Origin: DAIOEK01 sp964648485
GTDB lineage: Bacteria; Chloroflexota; Anaerolineae; Anaerolineales; Anaerolineaceae
NCBI GenBank assembly: GCA_964648485.1
Contig: CAZYOF010000020.1
Span: 1-58,349 of the forward strand
Length of the DNA: 58,349 nucleotides
Direction of reading: 5' to 3'
Of the stretch, positions 27,611-34,209 are shown piece by piece. Position 1 is the first letter of the stretch; the number at the start of each line of letters is the position of its first letter. The position numbers and the translations under genes were made by a program. The notes beneath the pieces are model-generated. The model was not told where the DNA came from, did no database searches, and was given only the letters and a program-made list of their open reading frames with translations.

Positions 27611-28132
27611 TTATTCCCCTGAGCTTTCGTCCTGTAATTTTTTGATAATCTGTGGGAATTTATTTGGTTTAACCCGCCCAATTGTTTCTTCATCTACAAC
27701 AATCACAGGAGCCTGACTGCAAGCGCCCACACAACGGCATACTTCCAGTGTTATATTGCCATCTTTGGTTGTCTGTCCCATTTCAATACCCAATAATGAT
27801 TTTGCTTTTTCCATTATCTGTGGAATTCCGCCTACGTAACAGGCAGTTCCCATGCAAAATTTGATTGTGTGTTTACCTCTCGGTGTGGTGGTGAAGAACG
27901 AATAAAAAGTAACAACGCCATGCACGGTACTGACAGGCACTTTTAATTCACGGGCAACGTAAGCCTGCATCGGTTCTGATACAAAGCCGATTCTATTTTG
28001 CAGCTCATTCAAGATTACCATTGTGGAGCCTGGAAGATTACGATTATCGTTGATAATCTGATCAATTATTGCTTTCTGCTCCGGTATTTTAATTGGATCT
28101 TTCGCACTGACATCTTCTAAGATTTTATACAT
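27611..28132 (-). CDS. hydC: HydC/HndA-like NuoE-type [2Fe-2S] subunit
   Basis: A 173-residue thioredoxin-like ferredoxin. Ligands are Cys93 and Cys98 (FCMGTAC) and Cys134 and Cys138 (CVGAC), with an extra Cys132. The N-terminal helical part (about residues 15-80) is the NuoE helical bundle. It is a paralogue of the NuoE at 24285-24779. It starts the catalytic-subunit part of the operon, in the order hydC, ATPase, HndB-like, hydB found in bifurcating-hydrogenase operons. Confidence 0.87.
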   Translation of the reverse strand: MYKILEDVSAKDPIKIPEQKAIIDQIINDNRNLPGSTMVILNELQNRIGFVSEPMQAYVARELKVPVSTVHGVVTFYSFFTTTPRGKHTIKFCMGTACYVGGIPQIMEKAKSLLGIEMGQTTKDGNITLEVCRCVGACSQAPVIVVDEETIGRVKPNKFPQIIKKLQDESSGE

Positions 28133-28253
28133 ATAACGAAGCTCCTGAGTTTATCTGGATATGCCAGAAAAATTTCCTATAATTCAAATAGAAGTGTACC
28201 CTCTACACTCATCCCTTGTAATGTATGAATGTCATAAAGCTGTATGCGACTTG

Positions 28254-28997
28254 TCAATTCAGAGAACCAACTCTGAATTTCCTTCCATTTTCTTGATAAA
28301 AAGCTCTGCGCATTTCAGATATGGTAGGGGATTGCATTTCAAAATAATTCCGCCCCATAAACTCATCCAGCCTGTGAACATCTCCTGATTGGATCACCGG
28401 TAATTTAATTTGAATCCGCTGGTCTGCGAGGAATTTCTCAATATCCACATGCCGGGATACTTCTACTGCATCGAAAGCAACATTTGGTGGAAGAAAACCT
28501 AATACCTCGAGTAAACCAAATGCTTTCCGATTGATGTGCGCGGGTATGGCTAAGCCATCGAGTTCATGAATATAATCTACTGCCTGGTTGAGGCTGATGG
28601 TTGTGGAATTGATTAAAAGCCTTTCTTCACGGCGAATAAAATCTCCCGTGTAATCCACAACAAATTGTTCGCCAAAATGCTCAGGCTCATTGACTTGTGC
28701 CGGAAGATGTTCATCAACAATTTTCTGAAAAGAGAGGGTTTGCTCAAGTGTGTCGAATATAGCCAGTAAATGTACTTCTTCACGAGTTTGCAACTCCATC
28801 CCCGGAAGAACGATCACACCTGAACCTTCTGCCGCCTGCTGCACAGCTGCAATATTTTCGCTTGCATTGTGGTCAGTGATGGCAAGCAGGTTTATTTCAA
28901 GTTCCTGAGCGGTTTGAATGATAAATGGCGGAATCATTTCCACATCCGCGCATGGTGAAAGCACGGTGTGTACATGAAGTTCAGCCCTATAGAGCAT
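28254..28997 (-). CDS. PHP-domain phosphoesterase
   Basis: A 247-residue PHP (polymerase and histidinol phosphatase) domain protein. Metal-binding residues are visible in ELHVHTVLSPC, ITDHNASEN, PGMELQT, PAHINR and SGDVHR. Members hydrolyse phosphoesters, and the substrate here is unknown. Copies next to HydABC-type operons suggest a signalling or regulatory role; that link is contextual. It is 20 bases downstream of a DRTGG gene, and 121 bases separate it from hydC. Confidence 0.8.
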   Translation of the reverse strand: MLYRAELHVHTVLSPCADVEMIPPFIIQTAQELEINLLAITDHNASENIAAVQQAAEGSGVIVLPGMELQTREEVHLLAIFDTLEQTLSFQKIVDEHLPAQVNEPEHFGEQFVVDYTGDFIRREERLLINSTTISLNQAVDYIHELDGLAIPAHINRKAFGLLEVLGFLPPNVAFDAVEVSRHVDIEKFLADQRIQIKLPVIQSGDVHRLDEFMGRNYFEMQSPTISEMRRAFYQENGRKFRVGSLN

Positions 28998-29017
28998 GCT
29001 ATCTTTTCCTGAGGGAT

Positions 29018-29362
29018 TTATTTATTCCTTAATCCCAGTTCCCATAACTTGCCGCAAATTTCGAATGATTTTTCATTGGTCGCCAAGAGTGTGACACCCT
29101 CTTCATTTGCCTTCTGGATGGTCTCGGCATCAGGCTGAGCGCCTTCGGTGACAATGACTGCATTGAGATCCAACAAGGCTGCCACAGCGACAATATTATT
29201 GTGTGCCTGAAGTGTTACCCAGATACCCTGATGCGGCGCACCAGACATGACGCAGCTCAATAAGTCGGCACAGTAACCTGCACTGGGTATTAACGCTGAA
29301 AAGTCTTTTTCCTGTGTAAGGACTTTCAGGTCTAACGCTTTGATGATGTCTTTTAGATTCAC
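29018..29362 (-). CDS. DRTGG-domain-like protein
   Basis: A 114-residue protein resembling stand-alone DRTGG domains (ALIPSAGYCADLLSCVMSGA, AVIVTEGAQPDAETIQKANE). It probably forms a ligand- or nucleotide-sensing dimer. I use the GTG start at 29362. It is preceded by AGGAG at eight bases and overlaps the TGA stop of the CBS-ATPase gene as GTGA. A longer in-frame reading to 29557 runs inside that gene and is unlikely. It is a relative of the gene at 30379-30759. Confidence 0.7.
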   Translation of the reverse strand: MNLKDIIKALDLKVLTQEKDFSALIPSAGYCADLLSCVMSGAPHQGIWVTLQAHNNIVAVAALLDLNAVIVTEGAQPDAETIQKANEEGVTLLATNEKSFEICGKLWELGLRNK

Positions 29363-30360
29363 GGTTGTTTCTCCTGTGTGCTTTGATTTCCTTCTGCGAA
29401 AGAATCCTGATCTTTTAGAAACAACTTTACCTTTAAGCGTGTACCCTTCTCGGGTGTGGATTCCAGTTTCATATGGTCCACACAACGAGAAATATTCACC
29501 AGACCCATGCCGGCACCAAAACCCATTTCGCGGATTTCTTCGGTGGCTGTGGACCATCCGGGTTTCATAGCAAGGTCAATATCATTAATGCCCGGTCCAT
29601 CATCCACCGCTTCCATAGTGATTTGATGCGGTTCGATCTCCACCCGGATAGTGCCACCATGATTGGTGTGGATAATTAAATTCATTTCAGCTTCATAGAT
29701 GGCGATGCCGCAACGTCGGGCAATTTGAGGGTTCGCACCCAGACGAATCAAAGCCCGTTTTATTGAGCTGGAAGCCGTTCCACCATGATTGAAGTCTCTG
29801 GGTTTGATGTCGTATCTCAAAATCAGACTGGTGCGATTGGATACGATATCTTCAAAGAGGTGGCTGGCGCGGTAACGGCGGACTTCTTCTGCCTGAAAAT
29901 CGTGTTGCAATGCACGGAGAAAACCGCGGGTGATATCACCCTTGGTGATGATTCCCACCAGCTTGCCATGCACATTCACAACAGGCAGGCGTCCGACATG
30001 CTGGATGACAAAGGTTTTCAACGCTTCAATAACCGGGTCGTAATCGTGAACGGTAATGACATCCGTGGTCATATACTTTTCAACCGGCGCTTTTATATCT
30101 GTCGCGCGCAATGAGCGGATGAGATCTTCAATGGATAGTATGCCGACCAGTTTTTCATCGACCACCACAGGTGCTCCGGATATATGGGTGACCCGAAATA
30201 TATCGGCAACTTCTTCCATGGATGTTTCAGGTGCGACGGTTTTCATCACACTGGTCATCACCTGATTGATTTTTAGTTCGTAGGATAGTTCTTCAACACG
30301 AGTAATTTCTTTCGCAATTTCGTCTGTAATAACTTTCCCCGATGTGACGTTTTCGCTCAT
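29359..30360 (-). CDS. CBS-pair protein with C-terminal RsbW/GHKL ATPase domain
   Basis: A 333-residue regulatory protein. Two CBS domains (about residues 30-150) would bind adenylate nucleotides or a similar ligand. A DRTGG-free linker is followed by an anti-sigma-type histidine-kinase-like ATPase (N-region YEAEMNLIIHTNHGG, DDGPGI, GFGAGMGLVNIS). This looks like a nucleotide-sensing kinase or anti-sigma switch controlling the hydrogenase operon. It overlaps the downstream DRTGG gene by four bases and follows the upstream DRTGG gene by 18. Confidence 0.8.
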   Translation of the reverse strand: MSENVTSGKVITDEIAKEITRVEELSYELKINQVMTSVMKTVAPETSMEEVADIFRVTHISGAPVVVDEKLVGILSIEDLIRSLRATDIKAPVEKYMTTDVITVHDYDPVIEALKTFVIQHVGRLPVVNVHGKLVGIITKGDITRGFLRALQHDFQAEEVRRYRASHLFEDIVSNRTSLILRYDIKPRDFNHGGTASSSIKRALIRLGANPQIARRCGIAIYEAEMNLIIHTNHGGTIRVEIEPHQITMEAVDDGPGINDIDLAMKPGWSTATEEIREMGFGAGMGLVNISRCVDHMKLESTPEKGTRLKVKLFLKDQDSFAEGNQSTQEKQP

Positions 30361-30378
30361 GAAATTCTCTCCGTGGGT

Positions 30379-30759
30379 TTACTCATCGCACGAACAGGGA
30401 CCTTCTCCAACCGGTTGTTCAAGGGATGGTAAACCAGCCGCATACAACCTTCCGCATAATTCGAAAGTCCCATATGGAGTTGAGATGAGTGGTATTCCTT
30501 CTTCATTCGCCAGTTCGATGGTTTCCGCCGGGGGTTTCTTCCCACGGACTACGACAATTGCAGCTACATCTGCCATATGTGCTGTTCGCACAACCTGTGG
30601 ATTACATAAGCCAGTTAATAATACTGCGTCTGGTTGAATAAATGCCAGAACATCGCTCATGAGATCAGCGCCACACCCACCTTTAATTTCGCGCTCCAGA
30701 TTACTGGTTTCTGTAAGCAAAGTTCCATCAATTATCTGCAACAAATCCTGCATTTTCAT
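30379..30759 (-). CDS. DRTGG-domain-like protein, first gene of the hydrogenase operon
   Basis: A 126-residue DRTGG-like protein. It shares its plan with the paralogue at 29018-29362 (GGCGADLMSDVLAFIQ, AIVVVRGKKPPAETIELANE, a C-terminal FELCGRLYAAGL like FEICGKLWELGL). It ends in a Cys-containing tail GPCSCDE that the paralogue lacks and that might bind a metal. An alternative ATG lies two codons in. It is the promoter-proximal gene of the locus. Confidence 0.68.
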   Translation of the reverse strand: MKMQDLLQIIDGTLLTETSNLEREIKGGCGADLMSDVLAFIQPDAVLLTGLCNPQVVRTAHMADVAAIVVVRGKKPPAETIELANEEGIPLISTPYGTFELCGRLYAAGLPSLEQPVGEGPCSCDE

Positions 30760-30802
30760 ATACTGCTCACCTGCTTGTTCTATAATTCTTACCTAATCGG
30801 AT

Positions 30803-30831
30803 AGTATAGCTTGATAATAAGGAACGGACAA
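30803..30831 (-). promoter_or_regulatory. Candidate promoter of the hydrogenase operon
   Basis: On the minus strand TTGTCC (30826-30831), a 17-base spacer and TATACT (30803-30808) lie about 45 bases upstream of the first DRTGG gene, in the divergent gap before hisS. I see no clear regulator site around it. Confidence 0.5.
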
Positions 30832-30920
30832 TGTAAAAGCAAGTAAGTTTTATCAGAAAGTGAGCTTTTGCGTGTTAAAATATGATTTCATTGATAGCAT
30901 TATGACAGGCTGGAAGGTAT

Positions 30921-32189
30921 ATGAAAACGATCATTCAAGGTGTTAAAGGCGCAAGGGATTTTTATCCGGAAGACATGGCATACAGGTCATGGCTTTATGA
31001 GAATATTCAGGTGATTTCCAGAATGTTTGGATATCAGGAATATGATGCAGCATTCCTGGAAAAGGTGGATTTGTACGCAGCGAAATCGGGTGATGAGCTG
31101 GTAAAAGAGCAATCATTTGTATTCCCTGACCGGGGTGGAGATTTAATCACTCTGCGACCGGAACTAACGCCATCTCTCGCACGAATGATAGCCCAACGGC
31201 AGAACGAGCTGGTTTTTCCGGTGCGCTGGTGGTCTTATGGTCCGTTCTGGCGATATGAAAAACCACAAAAAGGCAGATCGCGGGAATTCTTCCAGTGGAA
31301 CTGCGACCTGATCGGACCGAATTCTTCTGAGGCAGACGCCGAACTGATATCCATCGCGGCATCATTTCTAAAAAGGGTCGGTTTGAAAAGCAGCCAGGTT
31401 CACATTCGGGTGAACCACCGCAAATTGATGGAGAGCCAGATTCTGGCAATGGGAGTCTCGCCAGAGGACATCAAACAGGTATTTAAGGTTATTGACCGGC
31501 GCGAGAAGCTGCACCGGGAAGTCTGGCGGCAGTTCGCGCAGGAGATGGGATTAAATCCAGAACAAACAGACAAGCTGGAAGCTCTGATTGGCAACCTGGA
31601 TTTGTGGAAGAAAAGCCCGGAACTGGTGCGGATTTTTGAAATATTACACGCAACAGGATTGGCAGATTACATCCGCTTCGACCCATCCGTCATCCGCGGG
31701 TTGGATTATTACACCGGGGTTGTTTTCGAGGCTCGTGATGAAGACGGCGAGTTCAGAGCTATTCTGGGCGGCGGCAGATACAACAATCTGGTGGGCGATG
31801 TAGGTGGTCAACCGGTAGGCGGATTGGGTTTTGCCATGGGCGACATGGTCATTCGGCTCGCGCTTCAAAAATACGGCTGCCTGCCTGAATTCAACCTCTA
31901 CCCGGCGCGGGTGATGGTGACCATCTTCGATGAAACAAGCGCCATTAAATCTGTGCTGATCACCGATGCCCTGCGGAAGGAAGGCATCTCCGTCAGTTGC
32001 TACCCCGAAGTAGCCAAGCTGCCCAAGCAGTTCAAGTATGCCGATAAAGCCGGTGTGCGATTTATGGTGGTGCTGGGTCCGGATGAGCAGGCGCAGGGAA
32101 AGGTGACAGTGAAGGACCTAACCAGCGGCAGCCAGGAGATGGTAGCAGAGGCAGACCTTACCGGGTACTTCAGCTCAAAGCTTGCATAA
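30921..32189 (+). CDS. hisS: Histidyl-tRNA synthetase HisS
   Basis: Class II aminoacyl-tRNA synthetase, 422 residues, charging tRNA-His. Visible motifs are the N-terminal GVKGARDFYPEDM, motif 2 around SYGPFWRYEKPQKGRSREFF, the histidine-binding GLDYYTGVVFEA and motif 3 GGLGFAMGDM. An anticodon-binding domain occupies about the last 95 residues. GGAAGG lies before the ATG. The gene for its own substrate, tRNA-His, starts 33 bases after its stop. Confidence 0.94.
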   Translation: MKTIIQGVKGARDFYPEDMAYRSWLYENIQVISRMFGYQEYDAAFLEKVDLYAAKSGDELVKEQSFVFPDRGGDLITLRPELTPSLARMIAQRQNELVFPVRWWSYGPFWRYEKPQKGRSREFFQWNCDLIGPNSSEADAELISIAASFLKRVGLKSSQVHIRVNHRKLMESQILAMGVSPEDIKQVFKVIDRREKLHREVWRQFAQEMGLNPEQTDKLEALIGNLDLWKKSPELVRIFEILHATGLADYIRFDPSVIRGLDYYTGVVFEARDEDGEFRAILGGGRYNNLVGDVGGQPVGGLGFAMGDMVIRLALQKYGCLPEFNLYPARVMVTIFDETSAIKSVLITDALRKEGISVSCYPEVAKLPKQFKYADKAGVRFMVVLGPDEQAQGKVTVKDLTSGSQEMVAEADLTGYFSSKLA

Positions 32190-32222
32190 GGTATCACGCT
32201 GTGATAAAATTTCACGCGCTAT

Positions 32223-32298
32223 GGTGGCTGTAGCTCAATGGCAGAGCGCTTGACTGTGGATCAAGTTGTTGTGGGTTCGACCCCCATCAGCCACCCCA
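32223..32298 (+). tRNA. tRNA-His (anticodon GTG), island insertion point
   Basis: A complete tRNA-His with the extra G at position -1 and a matching C73, a 7-bp acceptor stem GTGGCTG/CAGCCAC, and anticodon loop bases around GTG at 32256-32258. It has T arm TTCGACC and an encoded CCA (32296-32298). It lies just after hisS. Its 3' half from the anticodon loop is repeated in altered form downstream (32.34, 37.31, 37.43 and 58.18 kb). Confidence 0.95.
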
Positions 32299-32305
32299 AT
32301 ATCTG

Positions 32306-32335
32306 GCCCTAATCGAAAGATTGGGGCTTTTTTTT
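32306..32335 (+). terminator. Intrinsic terminator of hisS/tRNA-His
   Basis: GCCCTAATC (32306-32314) pairs with GATTGGGGC (32319-32327) around a GAAA tetraloop and is followed by eight T. A decayed relative of this hairpin occurs at 58.27 kb, at the far end of the island. Confidence 0.9.
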
Positions 32336-32336
32336 A

Positions 32337-32480
32337 TGGATCAAGTTGTTGTCCTTTCAGGATGCTTCGCGACTCTTACAGAGTGCTTCTTGACACTTAC
32401 AGTGCGCAAGCGGTCCTTACAGGATGCTTCGCGACTCTTACAGAGTGCTACGCGATGGGTTGCGACCCCCACATGCCACC
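32337..32480 (+). repeat. tRNA-His-derived repeat, copy B
   Basis: TGGATCAAGTTGTTGT at 32337-32352 is identical to 32257-32272 of tRNA-His. About 105 bp later the tRNA T-arm and acceptor sequence resumes in altered form (GGGTTGCGACCCCCA then GCCACC, 32457-32480). The space between is filled by the mini-hairpin array at 32352-32455. The copy is followed by its own terminator. The folding arms needed for a tRNA are missing, so I regard it as a repeat and not a tRNA gene. Confidence 0.75.
32352..32455 (+). repeat. Tandem array of five 20-21-bp mini-hairpin units
   Basis: Five head-to-tail units start at 32353, 32373, 32394, 32415 and 32435. Each has a tiny palindrome with a three-base loop, mostly TAC, followed by a TGC-containing tail ending in most units in CGCGA. 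The palindrome arms differ between units but stay complementary: TCCT/AGGA, ACTCT/AGAGT, CACT/AGTG, TCCT/AGGA, ACTCT/AGAGT. Because 21 bp is seven codons, all frames stay open through the array, which explains the apparent reading frames here. Confidence 0.75.
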
Positions 32481-32483
32481 CTC

Positions 32484-32512
32484 AGACCTCGAGAGATCGG
32501 GGTCTATTTTTT
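32484..32512 (+). terminator. Intrinsic-terminator-like hairpin after repeat copy B
   Basis: AGACCTCG (32484-32491) pairs with CGGGGTCT (32498-32505) around a six-base loop, followed by ATTTTTT. Nearly the same hairpin follows repeat copy C at 37401-37428. The next 55 bases to the RHS fragment show nothing recognisable. Confidence 0.7.
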
Positions 32513-32567
32513 GTTCAAAACAGGATTTGTTTAGTTAAAAAGGGGACAATAAAACAAAAGGGAACAA

Positions 32568-33593
32568 ATGCTGTGGTGGGAAAAGGGACTTTCCTATATT
32601 ATAGAAGGTATGTGGGGTGGAGAAAACCTGTCAGATGTGACATTTATGCCGCTTTGCGAGCCGCACGCGGATTCGGGCAGCCTGGCTGGCACGGATAAGA
32701 CATATATATCATCCCCGAGCGCAGCGAGTGGGACCGGGCAGCGTGATGTGCCCGACACGGGCTTAATGGATTACAGGGCTAGAATGTACTCGGCTCAATT
32801 GGGCAGATTCATTCAACCCGATACGATCGTACCCGGGGCAGGCAACTCGCAGGCTTGGAATAGATATTCCTATGTACAAAATTCACCATTGGCGTATTCA
32901 GACCCATCTGGACATTTACGTATTGCTGAGGGTTCAGAATATGCAACAAATGCATATCAAATAGATTTACGAAAACAATATAATAGCTCGAATTCCATTG
33001 TGACTCTCCCACAACAGATAGAAGATATTATTACGGATTCGGTCAAATTTACTCCAACGCCGGATATATTAGCAACTTTAGGTATACCAACCTTATCATG
33101 TCAAGGTATTCCATGCAGACCAACCGCGACTCTCATCCCTACTTCTACTGCTACGCCACCTGCTTATTTAAAACCATCAATAAAAACAGGTGATAATAAT
33201 AGTGATTTCGGTTCTATTGGAGATATTGCTGGAGATTTTGCCAGGTGGCTTAGGTATGATTTTTTTGGTTTATTTGATCCATGGGAACCTGGTGCATTTA
33301 CTGGGACAAATACGAACCTTGTTCAGAGCTATGTAGATTCTATTGAATTCATTGTGTTGGCAAATCCAAATACTTCTCTAGGAAAATTTGGTAAGGCTAC
33401 ATTACCAATAGTAACTATGCTACCGGCTGCTGCAGTTGCCTATGATTATTCATATGATCAAATAACGAATACGGGTCCATATTCAAATTTTCCCCCTAGG
33501 ACAATTAATGAGCCCATAACGCTGCACCAATTCGTTGTAGTATCAGTAACGGTTACTCTGGTTACACCAATGATTGTCGCTTTTGTTAAATGA
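32568..33593 (+). CDS. Truncated RHS core with C-terminal variable tip (cassette a)
   Basis: Only the end of an RHS protein is left. Homology to the copies at 34.8 and 56.5 kb starts near 32640 and covers the RHS-associated core (GLMDYRARMY, LGRFIQPDTIVPGAGN, YSDPSG). After about residue 115 the sequence becomes unrelated to the other copies and AT-rich: a Thr/Pro-rich stretch, then a probable hydrophobic region near residue 275 and a hydrophobic C terminus. The tip function is unknown. A 27-bp insertion at 32707-32733 adds nine codons in frame. The start codon is arbitrary because the 5' part is missing. Confidence 0.7.
   Translation: MLWWEKGLSYIIEGMWGGENLSDVTFMPLCEPHADSGSLAGTDKTYISSPSAASGTGQRDVPDTGLMDYRARMYSAQLGRFIQPDTIVPGAGNSQAWNRYSYVQNSPLAYSDPSGHLRIAEGSEYATNAYQIDLRKQYNSSNSIVTLPQQIEDIITDSVKFTPTPDILATLGIPTLSCQGIPCRPTATLIPTSTATPPAYLKPSIKTGDNNSDFGSIGDIAGDFARWLRYDFFGLFDPWEPGAFTGTNTNLVQSYVDSIEFIVLANPNTSLGKFGKATLPIVTMLPAAAVAYDYSYDQITNTGPYSNFPPRTINEPITLHQFVVVSVTVTLVTPMIVAFVK
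32707..32733 (+). repeat. 27-bp in-frame hairpin insertion in the RHS core
   Basis: Compared with the other two RHS copies, 27 bp are inserted between ACATATA and CCGGGCAGC. The inserted bases contain ATCCCC and GTGGGA flanking GAGCGCAGCGAG. Read on the minus strand they form a GTCCC...GGGGAT hairpin frame like the insertions in the tRNA-His-derived repeats. The reading frame is kept. Confidence 0.6.
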
Positions 33594-33603
33594 TAGGTGA
33601 AAA

Positions 33604-34038
33604 ATGAATAACAAAATTAAATTGGCTTTGGTTTTTTTATTATCTTTACTATCATCAGGAATCGTATTACTTTGGTTTCACCTTCAAGTTTCATATCATA
33701 CTTGTATAATGATTTTTTCTGTTTTTTTTGTAATACCAATATTCTCAACACATCTTTTGAAACCTGTGTTAGCTGAAAGATACAACGTAGATAAAAATTA
33801 TTTAGGAATAATGTCAGGTGCTCTAACAAATATTATTCCGGTAACTGTTTTTTGTTTTTATCCATTATTGAATATTATATATCCTAATGCTGAATATTAT
33901 TTTCGGATAACTGGCATTGGCATTAGTAGATTTGGAGATTTGTTAATTTCTGGATACTTTTATATTACACTTTGGATAATCCTTGTAATACTTTCGATGA
34001 TAATTGGTATTATTACAGTTAATATTAAAAATAGCTGA
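33604..34038 (+). CDS. Small membrane protein following RHS cassette a
   Basis: I recognise no family. The 144 residues form about four hydrophobic segments (near residues 7-25, 33-50, 68-92 and 115-140), so it is an integral membrane protein with short loops. It starts ten bases after the RHS tip gene and is strongly AT-rich like that tip. Its position matches that of an immunity protein for a polymorphic toxin acting at the membrane. That role is inferred only from context. Confidence 0.55.
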   Translation: MNNKIKLALVFLLSLLSSGIVLLWFHLQVSYHTCIMIFSVFFVIPIFSTHLLKPVLAERYNVDKNYLGIMSGALTNIIPVTVFCFYPLLNIIYPNAEYYFRITGIGISRFGDLLISGYFYITLWIILVILSMIIGIITVNIKNS

Positions 34039-34119
34039 AGGTTTCTTATAAAGGTAAAAAGCTATTAAGGATAACTCACTTCAAGACAAAATTTCACAAG
34101 TTATTTTGGGATATCCAAT

Positions 34120-34209
34120 ATGCATATGAGATATTTCAAGAAACTGAAATTAACTTCAAGTTTCATCTACTTTTGTTCTAGCCTATTGCTTGTTCTTTCG
34201 ACCGCGGTG
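34120..34209 (+). pseudogene. Orphan signal-peptide segment fused out of frame to RHS
   Basis: From the ATG at 34120 about 30 codons encode a basic start and a hydrophobic stretch (FIYFCSSLLLVLSTAV) like a secretion signal. The following DNA is RHS sequence, which is read in another frame (offset by one base) by the gene starting at 34209. This looks like the 5' end of a lost gene joined to an RHS fragment, or of a once-exported RHS protein broken by a one-base change. Confidence 0.45.

Noticed and set aside
32352..32455. Possible short CRISPR array
   Set aside because: Units of 20-21 bp are contiguous and have no spacers. The variable part is only the hairpin arms, and no cas genes are near.
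32266..32698. Open frames across tRNA-His and the mini-hairpin array
   Set aside because: They start inside the tRNA or terminator and stay open only because the unit length of 21 bp is a multiple of three.
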